NCBI RefSeq assembly: GCF_022695985.1
Contig: NZ_JAAPBF010000031.1
Span: 1-52,641, forward strand
Length of the DNA stretch: 52,641 nt
Source of the DNA: Streptomyces sp. NP-1717
Lineage (GTDB): Bacteria > Actinomycetota > Actinomycetes > Streptomycetales > Streptomycetaceae
Direction: 5' to 3'
The translations under genes were made by a program, and so were the position numbers. Every line of letters starts with the position of its first letter. The first letter of the stretch is position 1. Below are positions 8,170-20,537 of the stretch, in pieces. The notes beneath the pieces are model-generated. The model had not been told where the DNA came from. It was given only the letters and a program-made list of their open reading frames with translations, and made no database searches.

Positions 8170-8529
8170 ATGCTTGTCGCCCTGACGGTCACGATCTCCG
8201 TGGCCGCCCTCCTCCTCGCCGCCTGGTGTGGTTTCGCCGCGTACCGGGACCAGCCCACGAAGGACTGGCACTTCATCGGCATGGCCGTGGTGACGGTGCT
8301 GGCGTTGGCGCAACTGGTCGTCGGAATCGTTCAGTTGGCACGCGGCGAGGACCCGGCGGAGAGTTCGGTGATCTTCGTCTCGTATCTGCTGGGCGCGTTC
8401 GCCGCGGTACCGGCCGCGGGACTCCTCTCCTTGTCGGAGCGGACGCGGTGGGGTTCGGTGACGGTCTCCGCGGGCGCCGTCGTCCTCGCCGTGCTCGAAG
8501 TGCGCCTGTACGACATCTGGGGAGGCTGA
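8170..8529 (+). CDS. Small four-helix membrane protein
   Basis: 119 aa with four predicted transmembrane stretches (about 1-25, 33-57, 64-87 and 93-115) joined by short charged loops. I do not recognise a family motif. It is followed after only 2 nt by a second four-helix protein whose ribosome-binding site GGAGG lies at the end of this gene, so the two are co-translated and may form a complex. TAATACT about 10 nt before the ATG may be the -10 element of a short-leader transcript. Confidence 0.75.
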   Translation: MLVALTVTISVAALLLAAWCGFAAYRDQPTKDWHFIGMAVVTVLALAQLVVGIVQLARGEDPAESSVIFVSYLLGAFAAVPAAGLLSLSERTRWGSVTVSAGAVVLAVLEVRLYDIWGG

Positions 8530-8531
8530 CG

Positions 8532-8984
8532 GTGGAGACCGGGGCAGGGGCCGGGGCGGACACGGCGGACGAACGGCCGGCCGGGCGGACCCGGCTGGTC
8601 CAGGGGCCCGGGCTGCTGCTGGTCTGGCTCTACGGGGTGATGTCGGTCGGCGCGGTGTCGCGGACGGCCTTCGAGATCTCGACCAAGTTCGACCGCGCAC
8701 CGCTTGCGTACACGCTGTCGGGCATCGCCGCCGTCGTGTACGTGTTCATCACGTACACGCTCGTACGGGGCGGCGAGACGGCCCGCAAGGCCGCGCTGGT
8801 GTGCTGCGCGGCCGAACTCGTCGGCGTGCTGACCGTCGGGACCTGGACGGTCGTGGACCCCTCCGCCTTCCCCGAGGCGACGGTCTGGTCGGGGTTCGGC
8901 TGGGGCTATGTGTTCATTCCCGTGCTGCTGCCGGTCACGGGGATGCTGTGGCTGCGCAGGTCCCGACGGGGCCGGGCGGGCTGA
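8532..8984 (+). CDS. Second four-helix integral membrane protein of the pair
   Basis: 150 aa from GTG 8532, chosen because GGAGG at 8521-8525 is 6 nt upstream and the upstream gene stops 2 nt earlier. After an acidic/Gly-rich N-terminal tail of about 20 residues there are four hydrophobic segments (LLLVWLYGVMSVGAV, LSGIAAVVYVFITYTLV, AALVCCAAELVGVLTVGTW, YVFIPVLLPVTGMLWL) and a short Arg-rich tail. The function is unknown. Its tight coupling to the preceding membrane gene suggests a joint role. Confidence 0.75.
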   Translation: METGAGAGADTADERPAGRTRLVQGPGLLLVWLYGVMSVGAVSRTAFEISTKFDRAPLAYTLSGIAAVVYVFITYTLVRGGETARKAALVCCAAELVGVLTVGTWTVVDPSAFPEATVWSGFGWGYVFIPVLLPVTGMLWLRRSRRGRAG

Positions 8985-9013
8985 CGGGGCGTACGCCGCC
9001 GCGCTTTCGAAGG

Positions 9014-9517
9014 TCAGGCGCTGGCGACGAAGGCTCCGGTGGCCGCCTCCTTCTCCAGGGTGACGAGCGTGATTCCGGGGCCCGCCGCCTCGCTGGCCAC
9101 CGGCGCGTACCCCTTGCTCCGGTACAGCCGCAGATTGCCCTCGCTGCGATTGCCGGTGAAGAGCTGGAAGCGCTTGGCCGCCTCGTCACCGGCGAAGCTC
9201 CCCTCGATCGCGTCGAGCAGCCGGCCGCCGAGGCCGTGGTGCCGCATCCGCGGATGGACGATGAGCTTGCCGATCCTGGCCGTGCCCTCGGTGTCGATGA
9301 CGCCCCGCACGGAGGCGACGACTTCGCCGCCGAGCCTGGCCACCAGCGCGTGGCCGCGGGCGATCTCGTCCCTGAGGTCGTCGAGGGTCTGGGTCAGCGG
9401 TTCGATGGTGTAGTCACCGTAGAGCTCGGCCTCGCTCTGGTAACACAGGTACTGCAGCTTGAGAATGTGCTCCGCGTCCTGCGCACTCGCCGCTGAGATG
9501 GTCACGCTCATGCCCAT
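9014..9517 (-). CDS. GNAT-family N-acetyltransferase
   Basis: 167 aa with the GNAT core: motif A IGKLIVHPRMRHHGLGGRLLDAIE (acetyl-CoA loop RHHGLGG) followed by FQLFTGNRSEGNLRLYRSKGY, the usual motif B ending in a YRSKGY-type turn. The substrate is unknown. I start at ATG 9517 because GGGAGG lies 9 nt upstream; the ATG seven codons earlier lacks a site, and one two codons later is also possible. Convergent with the membrane-protein pair. Confidence 0.85.
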   Translation of the reverse strand: MGMSVTISAASAQDAEHILKLQYLCYQSEAELYGDYTIEPLTQTLDDLRDEIARGHALVARLGGEVVASVRGVIDTEGTARIGKLIVHPRMRHHGLGGRLLDAIEGSFAGDEAAKRFQLFTGNRSEGNLRLYRSKGYAPVASEAAGPGITLVTLEKEAATGAFVASA

Positions 9518-9846
9518 GTGTGCATGCCTCCCGCTCACCTGCTGCCGCCGGTTGTCTACCGCTCCTTTCCCCGGAGTTCAGGAGCTGCAACCTCTGTGGT
9601 GAGCATTCTGCGCAGGCATCACAGGCAACGGGAATGCGCCGGCCTCAATCTCCCCTGTGAGATACCCAACTCTCCTGTGATTCAGCGGGTGCTGGAGCCG
9701 TCGGGCGACAACATCCCAGACGGTGGGGGCGGACGGCGGCCAGGTGTACGTTCTGCGGTCCCACGCCCAACTCGGCCCCCACGGGCACCGCTTGCCCCGG
9801 CCGGCGGAAGCCGGCCGGGGCGCGGTCGGGCCCGTTCGTGCCGGAC
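9518..9846. other. 329-bp intergenic region with repeated CTCYCCTGTGA elements
   Basis: No supported ORF. It holds the upstream region of the acetyltransferase gene (minus strand) and the terminator of the glycerophosphodiesterase gene. CTCCCCTGTGA (9650-9660) and CTCTCCTGTGA (9670-9680) are near-identical copies 20 bp apart, with an inverted TCACAGG at about 9619-9625. They could be operator half-sites for an unknown regulator. Confidence 0.4.
9794..9821. terminator. Stem-loop after the glycerophosphodiesterase gene
   Basis: Perfect 12-bp stem GCCCCGGCCGGC / GCCGGCCGGGGC closed by a 4-nt loop, GGAA on the plus strand. It lies 25 bp beyond the stop of the minus-strand gene ending at 9847. 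No T-tract. Confidence 0.75.
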
Positions 9847-11016
9847 TCAGTCCTTGTTGAAGTCGGCGGCGGCCAGCAGACCCGTGTCCGGGTTGTCGGT
9901 GAAGATGCCGTCGATGCCCTGCTCGAAGTAGACCTTGAAGGCCCCGAAGGCGTCGCCGTACGCGTTGGGATCCGTACCCACCCGGAAGTCGGCGGGGAGG
10001 AAGCTGTTCTCGTTGCGCATCGTGTACGGGTGCAGGATCAGGCCCTTCGCGTGGGCGTCGCGCACCAGGGTGGTCGGCTTGCCCAGCTTGCCGTCCTTGT
10101 CCTTCGGGATGATCAGGTCGACCCACGGGCCGACGCCCTGCGCGAACGACGCGATCCACTTCAGGCCCGCGGGCGTGATGAGGTCGGAGACGAAACGCGG
10201 GTCACCGGACTGCTTGAAGTCCCACGGCTGGGTGTCCGCCGCGTCGAACAGCACGACACGCGGGGTCGAGACGAGCTTGGCCATGCGCTGCATGCTGGTG
10301 GGCTCGAACGACTGGAGGAAGACCGGGGAGTCGCGGCGGTCCCTGCCGTAACGGCGCAGCAGCTTCGCGAGCCGCTCCTCCAGGCCGAGGCCGAGTCCGC
10401 GGAAGTAGGTGGGGTGCTTCGTCTCGACGTACAGCCATACGGGCTCACCCCGGCGGCGGCCCTCCTCGTCCGCCCAGCGCAGCACTTCCTCGAAGGTGGG
10501 GATCTCCCAGCGGCCGTTGTAGAGGGTGCTGTGCGGGCGGCTGGCCGGGATGCGCTCCTTGGCGCGCAGCTTCTTCAGCTCGGCGAGGGTGAAGTCCTCG
10601 GTGAACCAGCCGGTGAGGCTGACCCCGTCGACACTCTTGGTCGTCCTGCGGCCCGCGAACTCGGGGTGGTCGGCGACGTCCGTGGTCCCCGTGATGTCGT
10701 TCTCGTGACGGCAGACGAGATGTCCGTCCTTGGTCGGCACGAGGTCCTGCTCGATCACATGTGCGCCGAGGTCGAGCGCGAGCTGGTACGAACCGAGGGT
10801 GTGCTCAGGCCGGTAGCCACTGGCGCCGCGGTGCCCGATGATCGTGGGCACGGGCAGCCGCCCCCGCTGCGGGCGGGTCCGGCCGCCGCGCGCGCCGGTC
10901 TGCGCGGCCTGCGCCGTACCGGCCGCGCCGGCGGAGAGACCGAGTGCCGCCGAGCCGAGCACCGCCGCTCCCAGCACTGTCCTTCGTCCCGGGATGTTTC
11001 CCGCACCCTGTGTCAT
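9847..11016 (-). CDS. Tat-exported glycerophosphodiester phosphodiesterase (GlpQ type)
   Basis: 389 aa from ATG 11016 (AAGGAG 5 nt upstream; the in-frame ATG 13 codons earlier lacks a site). The N-terminus has a twin-arginine signal (GRRTVLGAAVLGS, then ASA-type cleavage region AGTAQAAQTG). The mature domain shows the GDPD signature: HRGASGYRPEHTLGSY with the catalytic His-Arg, VIEQDL (metal-binding Glu and Asp) and RHEND. It should hydrolyse glycerophosphodiesters from phospholipids or teichoic acids to glycerol-3-phosphate outside the cell, often for phosphate or carbon scavenging. Metal dependence (Ca2+) is typical of the family. No PHO box was recognised upstream. Confidence 0.9.
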   Translation of the reverse strand: MTQGAGNIPGRRTVLGAAVLGSAALGLSAGAAGTAQAAQTGARGGRTRPQRGRLPVPTIIGHRGASGYRPEHTLGSYQLALDLGAHVIEQDLVPTKDGHLVCRHENDITGTTDVADHPEFAGRRTTKSVDGVSLTGWFTEDFTLAELKKLRAKERIPASRPHSTLYNGRWEIPTFEEVLRWADEEGRRRGEPVWLYVETKHPTYFRGLGLGLEERLAKLLRRYGRDRRDSPVFLQSFEPTSMQRMAKLVSTPRVVLFDAADTQPWDFKQSGDPRFVSDLITPAGLKWIASFAQGVGPWVDLIIPKDKDGKLGKPTTLVRDAHAKGLILHPYTMRNENSFLPADFRVGTDPNAYGDAFGAFKVYFEQGIDGIFTDNPDTGLLAAADFNKD

Positions 11017-11300
11017 GAACGCTCCTTCATGTGATGTCCATGTGCTGTCCCGCACCTGTCAAGCGAGGGCTTGATCGTAGGCAGCCAGGCCCTACAGAGG
11101 GCAGACCCGGCGCGAACACACCCCGAACTCGTGTCAACACCGGGTATCCGTTCGATGAACCCGATGTGCGCGGGGGCCCGACCCGCGAGTATCGTCCTCA
11201 CCTGCAGAGAGTTGGGACCCCTCTCCTGGATCAGCCGCCGGGATCCAGGGAAACGGGCCCTGACGGCTCGACACGACCGCTCACCAACCGGAGGACCCCG

Positions 11301-11975
11301 TTGTCCCGCTTTGCGCTCGTCAAGGCAGTGCTCGGACCGATCTTGCGTCTGATGTTCCGGCCACGGGTGGAGGGTGCCGAGAACATTCCGGGGACGGGTC
11401 CGGTGATCCTGGCCGGCAACCACCTGACCTTCATCGACTCGATGATCCTGCCGCTCGTCTGCGGCAGCCGCCAGGTCTTCTTCATCGGCAAGGACGAGTA
11501 CGTCACCGGCAAGGGGCTCAAGGGCCGGCTGATGGCCTGGTTCTTCACCGGCTGCGGCATGATCCCGGTGGACCGTGACGGCGGACGCGGCGGCGTCGCC
11601 GCGCTGATGACCGGCCGCCGGGTGCTGGAGGACGGCCATATGTTCGGCATCTACCCGGAGGGCACGCGCTCCCCCGACGGCCGGCTGTACCGGGGCCGTA
11701 CGGGCATCGCGCGGCTCACGCTGATGACCGGCGCGCCGGTGGTGCCCTTCGCGATGATCGGCACGGACAAGATCCAGCCGAACGGGTCGGGGATGCCGCG
11801 GCCGAGCAGGGTGACGGTCCGTTTCGGCGCGCCGATGGAGTTCTCGCGGTACGACGGCATGGACCGCGACCGCTACGTGCTGCGGGCGGTGACCGACTCC
11901 GTGATGACGGAGGTCATGCGCCTCGGCGGCCAGGAGTACGTGGACATGTACGCCACCAAGGCGAAGGCCGCCTGA
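11301..11975 (+). CDS. 1-acyl-sn-glycerol-3-phosphate acyltransferase (PlsC-like)
   Basis: 224 aa starting at TTG 11301; GGAGG lies 6 nt upstream and codons before it do not look coding. All four acyltransferase motifs are present: NHLTFID (the catalytic NHx4D), FFIGKDEYVTG, IYPEGTRSPDG (glycerol-phosphate binding) and APVVPFAMIG. It transfers an acyl chain to the sn-2 position of lysophosphatidic acid at the inner membrane face. Streptomycetes carry several paralogues, so the exact acceptor is open. Convergent with the MFS gene and separated from it by a bidirectional stem-loop. Confidence 0.88.
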   Translation: MSRFALVKAVLGPILRLMFRPRVEGAENIPGTGPVILAGNHLTFIDSMILPLVCGSRQVFFIGKDEYVTGKGLKGRLMAWFFTGCGMIPVDRDGGRGGVAALMTGRRVLEDGHMFGIYPEGTRSPDGRLYRGRTGIARLTLMTGAPVVPFAMIGTDKIQPNGSGMPRPSRVTVRFGAPMEFSRYDGMDRDRYVLRAVTDSVMTEVMRLGGQEYVDMYATKAKAA

Positions 11976-11999
11976 CCCCGCGTCCGTTCCGGGGGGGCA

Positions 12000-12027
12000 T
12001 GACGGTCACCGCACCCGGTGACCGTCA
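12000..12027. terminator. Bidirectional stem-loop between plsC-like and MFS genes
   Basis: Perfect 12-bp stem TGACGGTCACCG / CGGTGACCGTCA with loop CACC. The right arm contains the stop codon of the minus-strand MFS gene (12025-12027). It sits 25 bp past the plus-strand plsC-like stop and so can serve both convergent genes. Confidence 0.75.
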
Positions 12028-13575
12028 CGCCGACGTCTTCTCCGGTTCCTCCTCCAGCTTCTGCCCGCGCAGCAGGAACCACGCCACCACCGAGGCCGCG
12101 AGCAGCACCGCCGCACCCGCGCCCGCCGCGATGCGCAGGCCGTGGACGAACGCCTCCTGGGCCGCGGCGACCAGGTCCGCGGCCTGGTGGCCGGGGACGG
12201 CGCGGGCCGCCTCGACCGCGCCGCCCAGGGACTCGTGGGCGGCCGATGCCGTCTCGGCCGGAACGCCCGCCGGGGTGGGGAAGCCCCGGTAGACGCCCGT
12301 GACGATCGAGCCGAGGAGCGCGATACCGAGCGCGGCGCCCAGTTCGTACGCCGTCTCCGACACCGCCGACGCCGACCCCGCCTGCTCCTTGGGGACGCCG
12401 GAGAGGATCACGTCGGCCGTCACTGTGAAGGAGAACCCCGCGCCGACGCCCACGACCAGCAGGACGCCGCCGAGCAGCGGGTAGCCGGTGTCCTCCGTCA
12501 GCAGGACGAGCATGGCGGTCGCGAGGCCCACGGCGGCGAGACCGCCGGCCACCACCAGCCGTACGGAGAAGCGGCGGGCGGCCCGGCCCGCGAGCAGGCC
12601 GGCCGTCACGGCACCGACGGCGGCGGGCAGTTCGGCGACGCCCGCCTCCAGCGGGCCGCGTCCCTGGACGAGTTGCAGATACTGCGACAGGAAGAAGACG
12701 AGCCCCGACAGGCCGAGGATGGTCAGCAGATCGGCCAGTACGGCCCCGGAGAAACCCCGGTTCCTGAACAGCCGCATGTCGAGCAGCGGGAAGCGGATCG
12801 AGAGCTGTCGCCGTACGAACCAGACGAGCGCGCCTGCGCCGGCCACCGCCGCCGCGGCGACGTCCCAGCGCGGCCCGTACGCGGCGGCTTCCTTGATGGC
12901 GTACACGACACCGACGATCCCGACGAGGGACAGCAGCACGCTGGGCACGTCCCAGGGGCCCGGTGCCGGGTTCCTCGACTCCGGCAGCAGCTTGACGCCG
13001 ACGACGACGAGGACCGCCATGACGGGCAGGTTGATCAGGAAGACCGAGCCCCACCAGAAGTGCTCCAGCAGGAATCCGCCGACGACCGGGCCGACGGCGG
13101 CGCCCGCCGAGGCCGCGGCGCCCCAGATGCCGATGGCGAGACTGCGCTCCCTCGGGTCGTGGAAGATGTTGCGGATCAGGGCCAGCGTGGACGGCATCAG
13201 TGTCGCGCCGGCGACGCCCAGCAGCGCCCGCGCGACGATCATCATCTCCGGGGTGGTGGCGTAGGCGTTGAGGACGGAGACGGCGCCGAAGGCGACCGCG
13301 CCGGTCAGGAGAAGCTTCTTGCGGCCGATCCGGTCGCCGAGGCTGCCCATGGAGACGAGCAGTCCGGCGATGACGAACGAGTAGATGTCGCCGATCCAGA
13401 GCAGCTGGGTGCCTGAGGGCTTCAGGTCCTCGCTGAGGAACGGCGTGGCGAGGCCGAGCACCGTGGCGTCGACGGCCACCAGCAGTACGGCCAGGACGAG
13501 CACCGACAGGGCGAGCCAGCGCCCCGGGTGGCGCCGGGGGTCCGTTCCCGCCGCCGGCCGGTCGGTGATGATCAT
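12025..13575 (-). CDS. MFS drug-efflux transporter, DHA2 family (14 helices)
   Basis: 516 aa from ATG 13575. The hydrophobicity pattern gives about 14 transmembrane helices. MFS motif A is GSLGDRIGRKKLL between helices 2 and 3, and GVAGATLMPSTLALI corresponds to the antiporter motif C of helix 5. This is the DHA2 (QacA/SmvA-like) group of proton-driven multidrug antiporters. The start overlaps the stop of the tetR gene by 4 nt (ATGA), so regulator and pump share one transcript and are probably induced together by a pump substrate. The substrate is unknown. Confidence 0.92.
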   Translation of the reverse strand: MIITDRPAAGTDPRRHPGRWLALSVLVLAVLLVAVDATVLGLATPFLSEDLKPSGTQLLWIGDIYSFVIAGLLVSMGSLGDRIGRKKLLLTGAVAFGAVSVLNAYATTPEMMIVARALLGVAGATLMPSTLALIRNIFHDPRERSLAIGIWGAAASAGAAVGPVVGGFLLEHFWWGSVFLINLPVMAVLVVVGVKLLPESRNPAPGPWDVPSVLLSLVGIVGVVYAIKEAAAYGPRWDVAAAAVAGAGALVWFVRRQLSIRFPLLDMRLFRNRGFSGAVLADLLTILGLSGLVFFLSQYLQLVQGRGPLEAGVAELPAAVGAVTAGLLAGRAARRFSVRLVVAGGLAAVGLATAMLVLLTEDTGYPLLGGVLLVVGVGAGFSFTVTADVILSGVPKEQAGSASAVSETAYELGAALGIALLGSIVTGVYRGFPTPAGVPAETASAAHESLGGAVEAARAVPGHQAADLVAAAQEAFVHGLRIAAGAGAAVLLAASVVAWFLLRGQKLEEEPEKTSA

Positions 13576-14120
13576 TGCTCCACGCTCCGTCGTGCTCCGC
13601 CGAGCAGCAGCTCGGCGATCATGTACCGGAAGTCCTTGGGGGCGACCCGTCCGTCCTGGACGGCCCACGCGCAGCTGCCCACGAGTCCGTAGAAGGCCTC
13701 GGTGAGCCAGGCGGGGGGCAGGTCGATACGGAACTCGCCCCGCTCCTGCCCGCGCCGGAAGAGCGCGGAGACCCGGGCGTCGAGCCGGTCCCACCCCTCG
13801 TTCACCTCGCCCTCGAAGAGCTGGTTCTCGGTGACGAGGAAGGCCAGCAGTCCGGCGGCGGGCTCGACCTCGGCGACGAGCCGGCGGACCGCGTCGGCCG
13901 CGGGGCCCTCGTCGGTCCGGGCCGCGTCGAGCGCCGCCTCGCACTCGCGGATGCCCAGCTCTTCCAGCGCCTTGACCAGGGCGTCGCGTCCCGCGAAGTG
14001 CCGGTGCAGGGTGGCCCGCCCGATGCCGGAGGCCCGCGCGACCTCGTCCATGGTGGCGGTGGCCTTGCGGGTGAGGAGGGCGGCGGCGGTGCGCAGCACC
14101 TGGTCACGATCGACTGTCAT
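13572..14120 (-). CDS. TetR-family transcriptional repressor of the adjacent MFS pump
   Basis: 182 aa from ATG 14120. The N-terminal helix-turn-helix is clear (TATMDEVARASGIGRATLHRHFAGRDALVKAL), followed by an all-helical ligand-binding domain. An in-frame ATG at 14162 exists, but the codons between it and 14120 overlap the palindromic operator and promoter. The start at 14120 follows TATGAT by 6 nt, which predicts a leaderless mRNA. It very probably represses its own operon, tetR-MFS, through the palindrome at 14139-14158. Confidence 0.92.
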   Translation of the reverse strand: MTVDRDQVLRTAAALLTRKATATMDEVARASGIGRATLHRHFAGRDALVKALEELGIRECEAALDAARTDEGPAADAVRRLVAEVEPAAGLLAFLVTENQLFEGEVNEGWDRLDARVSALFRRGQERGEFRIDLPPAWLTEAFYGLVGSCAWAVQDGRVAPKDFRYMIAELLLGGARRSVEQ

Positions 14121-14158
14121 GAGACAATCATAGACCAAATGAGACACCACTGTCTCAT
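14119..14158 (-). promoter_or_regulatory. Promoter and TetR-type operator of the tetR-MFS operon
   Basis: ATGAGACACCACTGTCTCAT (14139-14158) is a perfect palindrome with 8-bp arms and a 4-bp centre. On the minus strand TATGAT (14127-14132) is a good -10. At 18 bp upstream is GAGACA (14151-14156), a -35 lying inside the palindrome. A further ATGAGACA copy at 14119-14126 overlaps the start codon and forms a smaller TGTC-ATGA-GACA palindrome. Repressor binding would block RNA polymerase directly. Confidence 0.75.
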
Positions 14159-16478
<2,320 letters not shown>

Positions 16479-16497
16479 TCCGACCGCGCGACGTGAG

Positions 16498-16532
16498 GCG
16501 CCGGACGGGCTCGATGCGAGCCCGTCCGGCGC
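16498..16532. terminator. Bidirectional terminator between idh and argH
   Basis: Perfect 16-bp stem GCGCCGGACGGGCTCG / CGAGCCCGTCCGGCGC with a 3-nt loop ATG, followed on the plus strand by TTCTCGTCTCC. It lies between the convergent idh (stop 16478) and argH (stop 16558) genes. Confidence 0.85.
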
Positions 16533-16557
16533 TTCTCGTCTCCGGCCGCTTGCGCGG

Positions 16558-18009
<1,452 letters not shown>

Positions 18010-18019
18010 TCATACTGAT

Positions 18020-18085
18020 GGGCGGGGTGAGGGAGTCTGTCCCCTACCCCGCCCCTTCCCGAAACCGGGGCGCCGCCCCGGACCT
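18020..18085 (-). repeat. Extragenic palindromic element of streptomycete type between argG and argH
   Basis: On the minus strand the argG-argH gap reads GGTCCGGGGCGGCGCCCCGG, then TTTCGGGAAGGGGCGGGG and TAGGGGAC. The CCGGGGC/GCCCCGG stem is at 18065-18081. From memory, near-identical wording recurs in many intergenic regions of Streptomyces chromosomes. It may act as a terminator or RNA-processing site. The copy number in this genome cannot be judged from the window. Confidence 0.5.
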
Positions 18086-18112
18086 CGGTCCTCGATCGCC
18101 GGACGGGCCGGA

Positions 18113-19306
18113 TCAGACCTGGTCGCGCTTGGCGGCGATCTTGGCCGAGAGGCCGAACAGCTCGATGAAGCCCTGCGCCTTGGACTGGTCGAAGGTGTCG
18201 CCCGAGTCGTACGTCGCCAGGTTGAAGTCGTACAGCGACTCCTCCGAGCGCCGGCCCGTGACGACGGCCCGGCCGCCGTGCATGGTCATCCGGATGTCGC
18301 CGGTGACGTGCTGGTTGGCCTCGTTGATGAAGCCGTCCAGGGCCCGCTTGAGCGGGGAGAACCACAGGCCGTCGTAGACCATCTCGCCCCACCGCTGCTC
18401 GACCTGCCGCTTGTAGCGGGCCAGCTCGCGCTCGACGGTGACGTTCTCCAGCTCCTGGTGCGCGGTGATCAGCGCGATCGCACCCGGGGCCTCGTACACC
18501 TCACGGGACTTGATGCCGACGAGCCGGTCCTCGACCATGTCGATCCGGCCGATGCCCTGGGCGCCCGCCCGCTCGTTGAGCTGCTGGATCGCCTGGAGGA
18601 CCGTGACCGGCTTGCCGTCGACGGCGACCGGGACGCCCTCCTTGAAGGAGATGACGACCTCGTCGGCGTCGCGGTGCTCGGCCGGGTTGGAGGTGTACTC
18701 GTAGATGTCCTCGATCGGGCCGTTCCAGATGTCCTCCAGGAAGCCCGTCTCGACGGCCCGTCCGAAGACGTTCTGGTCGATGGAGTACGGGGACTTCTTG
18801 GTGGTCGCGATCGGGAGGTTCTTCTGCTCACAGAAGGCGATCGCCTTGTCCCGGGTCATCGCGTAGTCACGGACCGGGGCGATGCACTTCAGCTCGGGGG
18901 CGAGGGCGACGATGCCGGCCTCGAAGCGGACCTGGTCGTTGCCCTTGCCGGTGCAGCCGTGGGCGACGGTGTCGGCACCGTGCTTCTTGGCGGCGGCCAC
19001 GAGGTGCTTGACGATCGTCGGCCGGGAGAGCGCCGAGACCAGCGGGTAGCGGTCCATGTAGAGCGCGTTGGCCTTGATCGCCGGGAGGCAGTACTCCTCG
19101 GCGAACTCGTCCTTGGCGTCGGCGACCTCGGCCTCGACGGCACCGCAGGCGAGCGCGCGCTTGCGGATGACGTCCAGGTCCTCGCCGCCCTGGCCGACGT
19201 CCACGGCGACGGCGATGACCTCGGCGCCCGTCTCCTCGGCGATCCAGCCGATGGCGACGGAGGTGTCCAGGCCCCCCGAGTAGGCGAGTACGACGCGCTC
19301 GGTCAC
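18113..19306 (-). CDS. argG: Argininosuccinate synthase
   Basis: 397 aa from GTG 19306 with AAGGAG 6 nt upstream. Motifs are typical of ArgG: the N-type ATP pyrophosphatase loop [14 protein letters not shown] at the N-terminus, [15 protein letters not shown], and the citrulline/aspartate-binding region around [10 protein letters not shown]. It condenses citrulline and aspartate with ATP to argininosuccinate. The gene has its own promoter overlapped by TGCATA/TATGCA half-sites that fit an arginine-regulated (ArgR) operator. It lies several genes away from argCJBDR, with argH immediately downstream. Confidence 0.97.
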   Translation of the reverse strand: MTERVVLAYSGGLDTSVAIGWIAEETGAEVIAVAVDVGQGGEDLDVIRKRALACGAVEAEVADAKDEFAEEYCLPAIKANALYMDRYPLVSALSRPTIVKHLVAAAKKHGADTVAHGCTGKGNDQVRFEAGIVALAPELKCIAPVRDYAMTRDKAIAFCEQKNLPIATTKKSPYSIDQNVFGRAVETGFLEDIWNGPIEDIYEYTSNPAEHRDADEVVISFKEGVPVAVDGKPVTVLQAIQQLNERAGAQGIGRIDMVEDRLVGIKSREVYEAPGAIALITAHQELENVTVERELARYKRQVEQRWGEMVYDGLWFSPLKRALDGFINEANQHVTGDIRMTMHGGRAVVTGRRSEESLYDFNLATYDSGDTFDQSKAQGFIELFGLSAKIAAKRDQV

Positions 19307-19320
19307 GGGTTTCTCCTTAC

Positions 19321-19371
19321 GGTGCATACGCTGATGGGTATAACTATGCAGTGCACCGTATGTTTTGTCAA
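19321..19371 (-). promoter_or_regulatory. argG promoter with ARG-box-like inverted repeats
   Basis: On the minus strand TTGACA (19366-19371) and CATAGT (19343-19348) are separated by 17 bp, a good vegetative promoter. TGCATA (19323-19328) and TATGCA (19345-19350) form an inverted repeat, and GGTGCA/TGCACC (19321-19326, 19352-19357) lie just outside, so an ArgR hexamer could cover the -10 and the transcription start. ArgR itself is encoded at 21279-21905. Confidence 0.7.
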
Positions 19372-19409
19372 CGCGGCCCCGACAGGTCGGCCGGAACACG
19401 CTCCCCGTA

Positions 19410-19796
19410 TCAGGCGTCGCTCTCCGTGATCTCCGCCGCCAGTACCCGTGGGTGGCTGTGCTCCAGGTCCTTGGTGGCAGTGAGAAGGGTGAGCGTGCCT
19501 TCGGCGGCCAGCTCCACGAGCCGTTCGAGGGCCTGCGAGGCGGCGGAACCGGCTTCGGCCAGTTCCGCGCGGTAGCGGTCGGCGAACTCCGGAAACCGCT
19601 CCGGATCGTGGCCGTACCACTTCCGCAGTTCGGCGGACGGGGCCGCCGTTTTCAGCCAGTCGTCGAACACGGCGTCGGTCTTGGCGAGCCCGCGCGGCCA
19701 GAGGCGGTCGACGAGCACCCGCGTGCCGTCGCCCGGCTCCGCCGCCTCGTAGACCCGCCGGATCCGTACCCCCTGTGCTGGCTTCTTCTCGGTCAT
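19410..19796 (-). CDS. DUF488-family protein
   Basis: 128 aa with the DUF488 pattern: [28 protein letters not shown] at the N-terminus (shown in two parts, ending DRLWPRGL), [22 protein letters not shown], and near the end [14 protein letters not shown]. Members are small single-domain proteins of unknown biochemical role, widespread in bacteria; the conserved Arg, Lys and His residues suggest a nucleic-acid or nucleotide function, but that is conjecture. Divergent from the PNPOx-like gene at 19872. Confidence 0.85.
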   Translation of the reverse strand: MTEKKPAQGVRIRRVYEAAEPGDGTRVLVDRLWPRGLAKTDAVFDDWLKTAAPSAELRKWYGHDPERFPEFADRYRAELAEAGSAASQALERLVELAAEGTLTLLTATKDLEHSHPRVLAAEITESDA

Positions 19797-19871
19797 GCGT
19801 CCCGTCCCGTCCGGTTCACTCGCTGGGAATGGTCTCGACGCGCGCGATATTCGGCGCCGACAATAGATGTC

Positions 19872-20501
<630 letters not shown>

Positions 20502-20537
20502 GAGGCCGTCACGCCGCGACAGGCATACGGTCCGAGC

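Noticed and set aside
11071..11098. Promoter TTGATC-16-TACAGA upstream of the plsC-like gene
   Set aside because: It is over 200 nt from the TTG start and the -35/-10 matches are weak; not enough to list.
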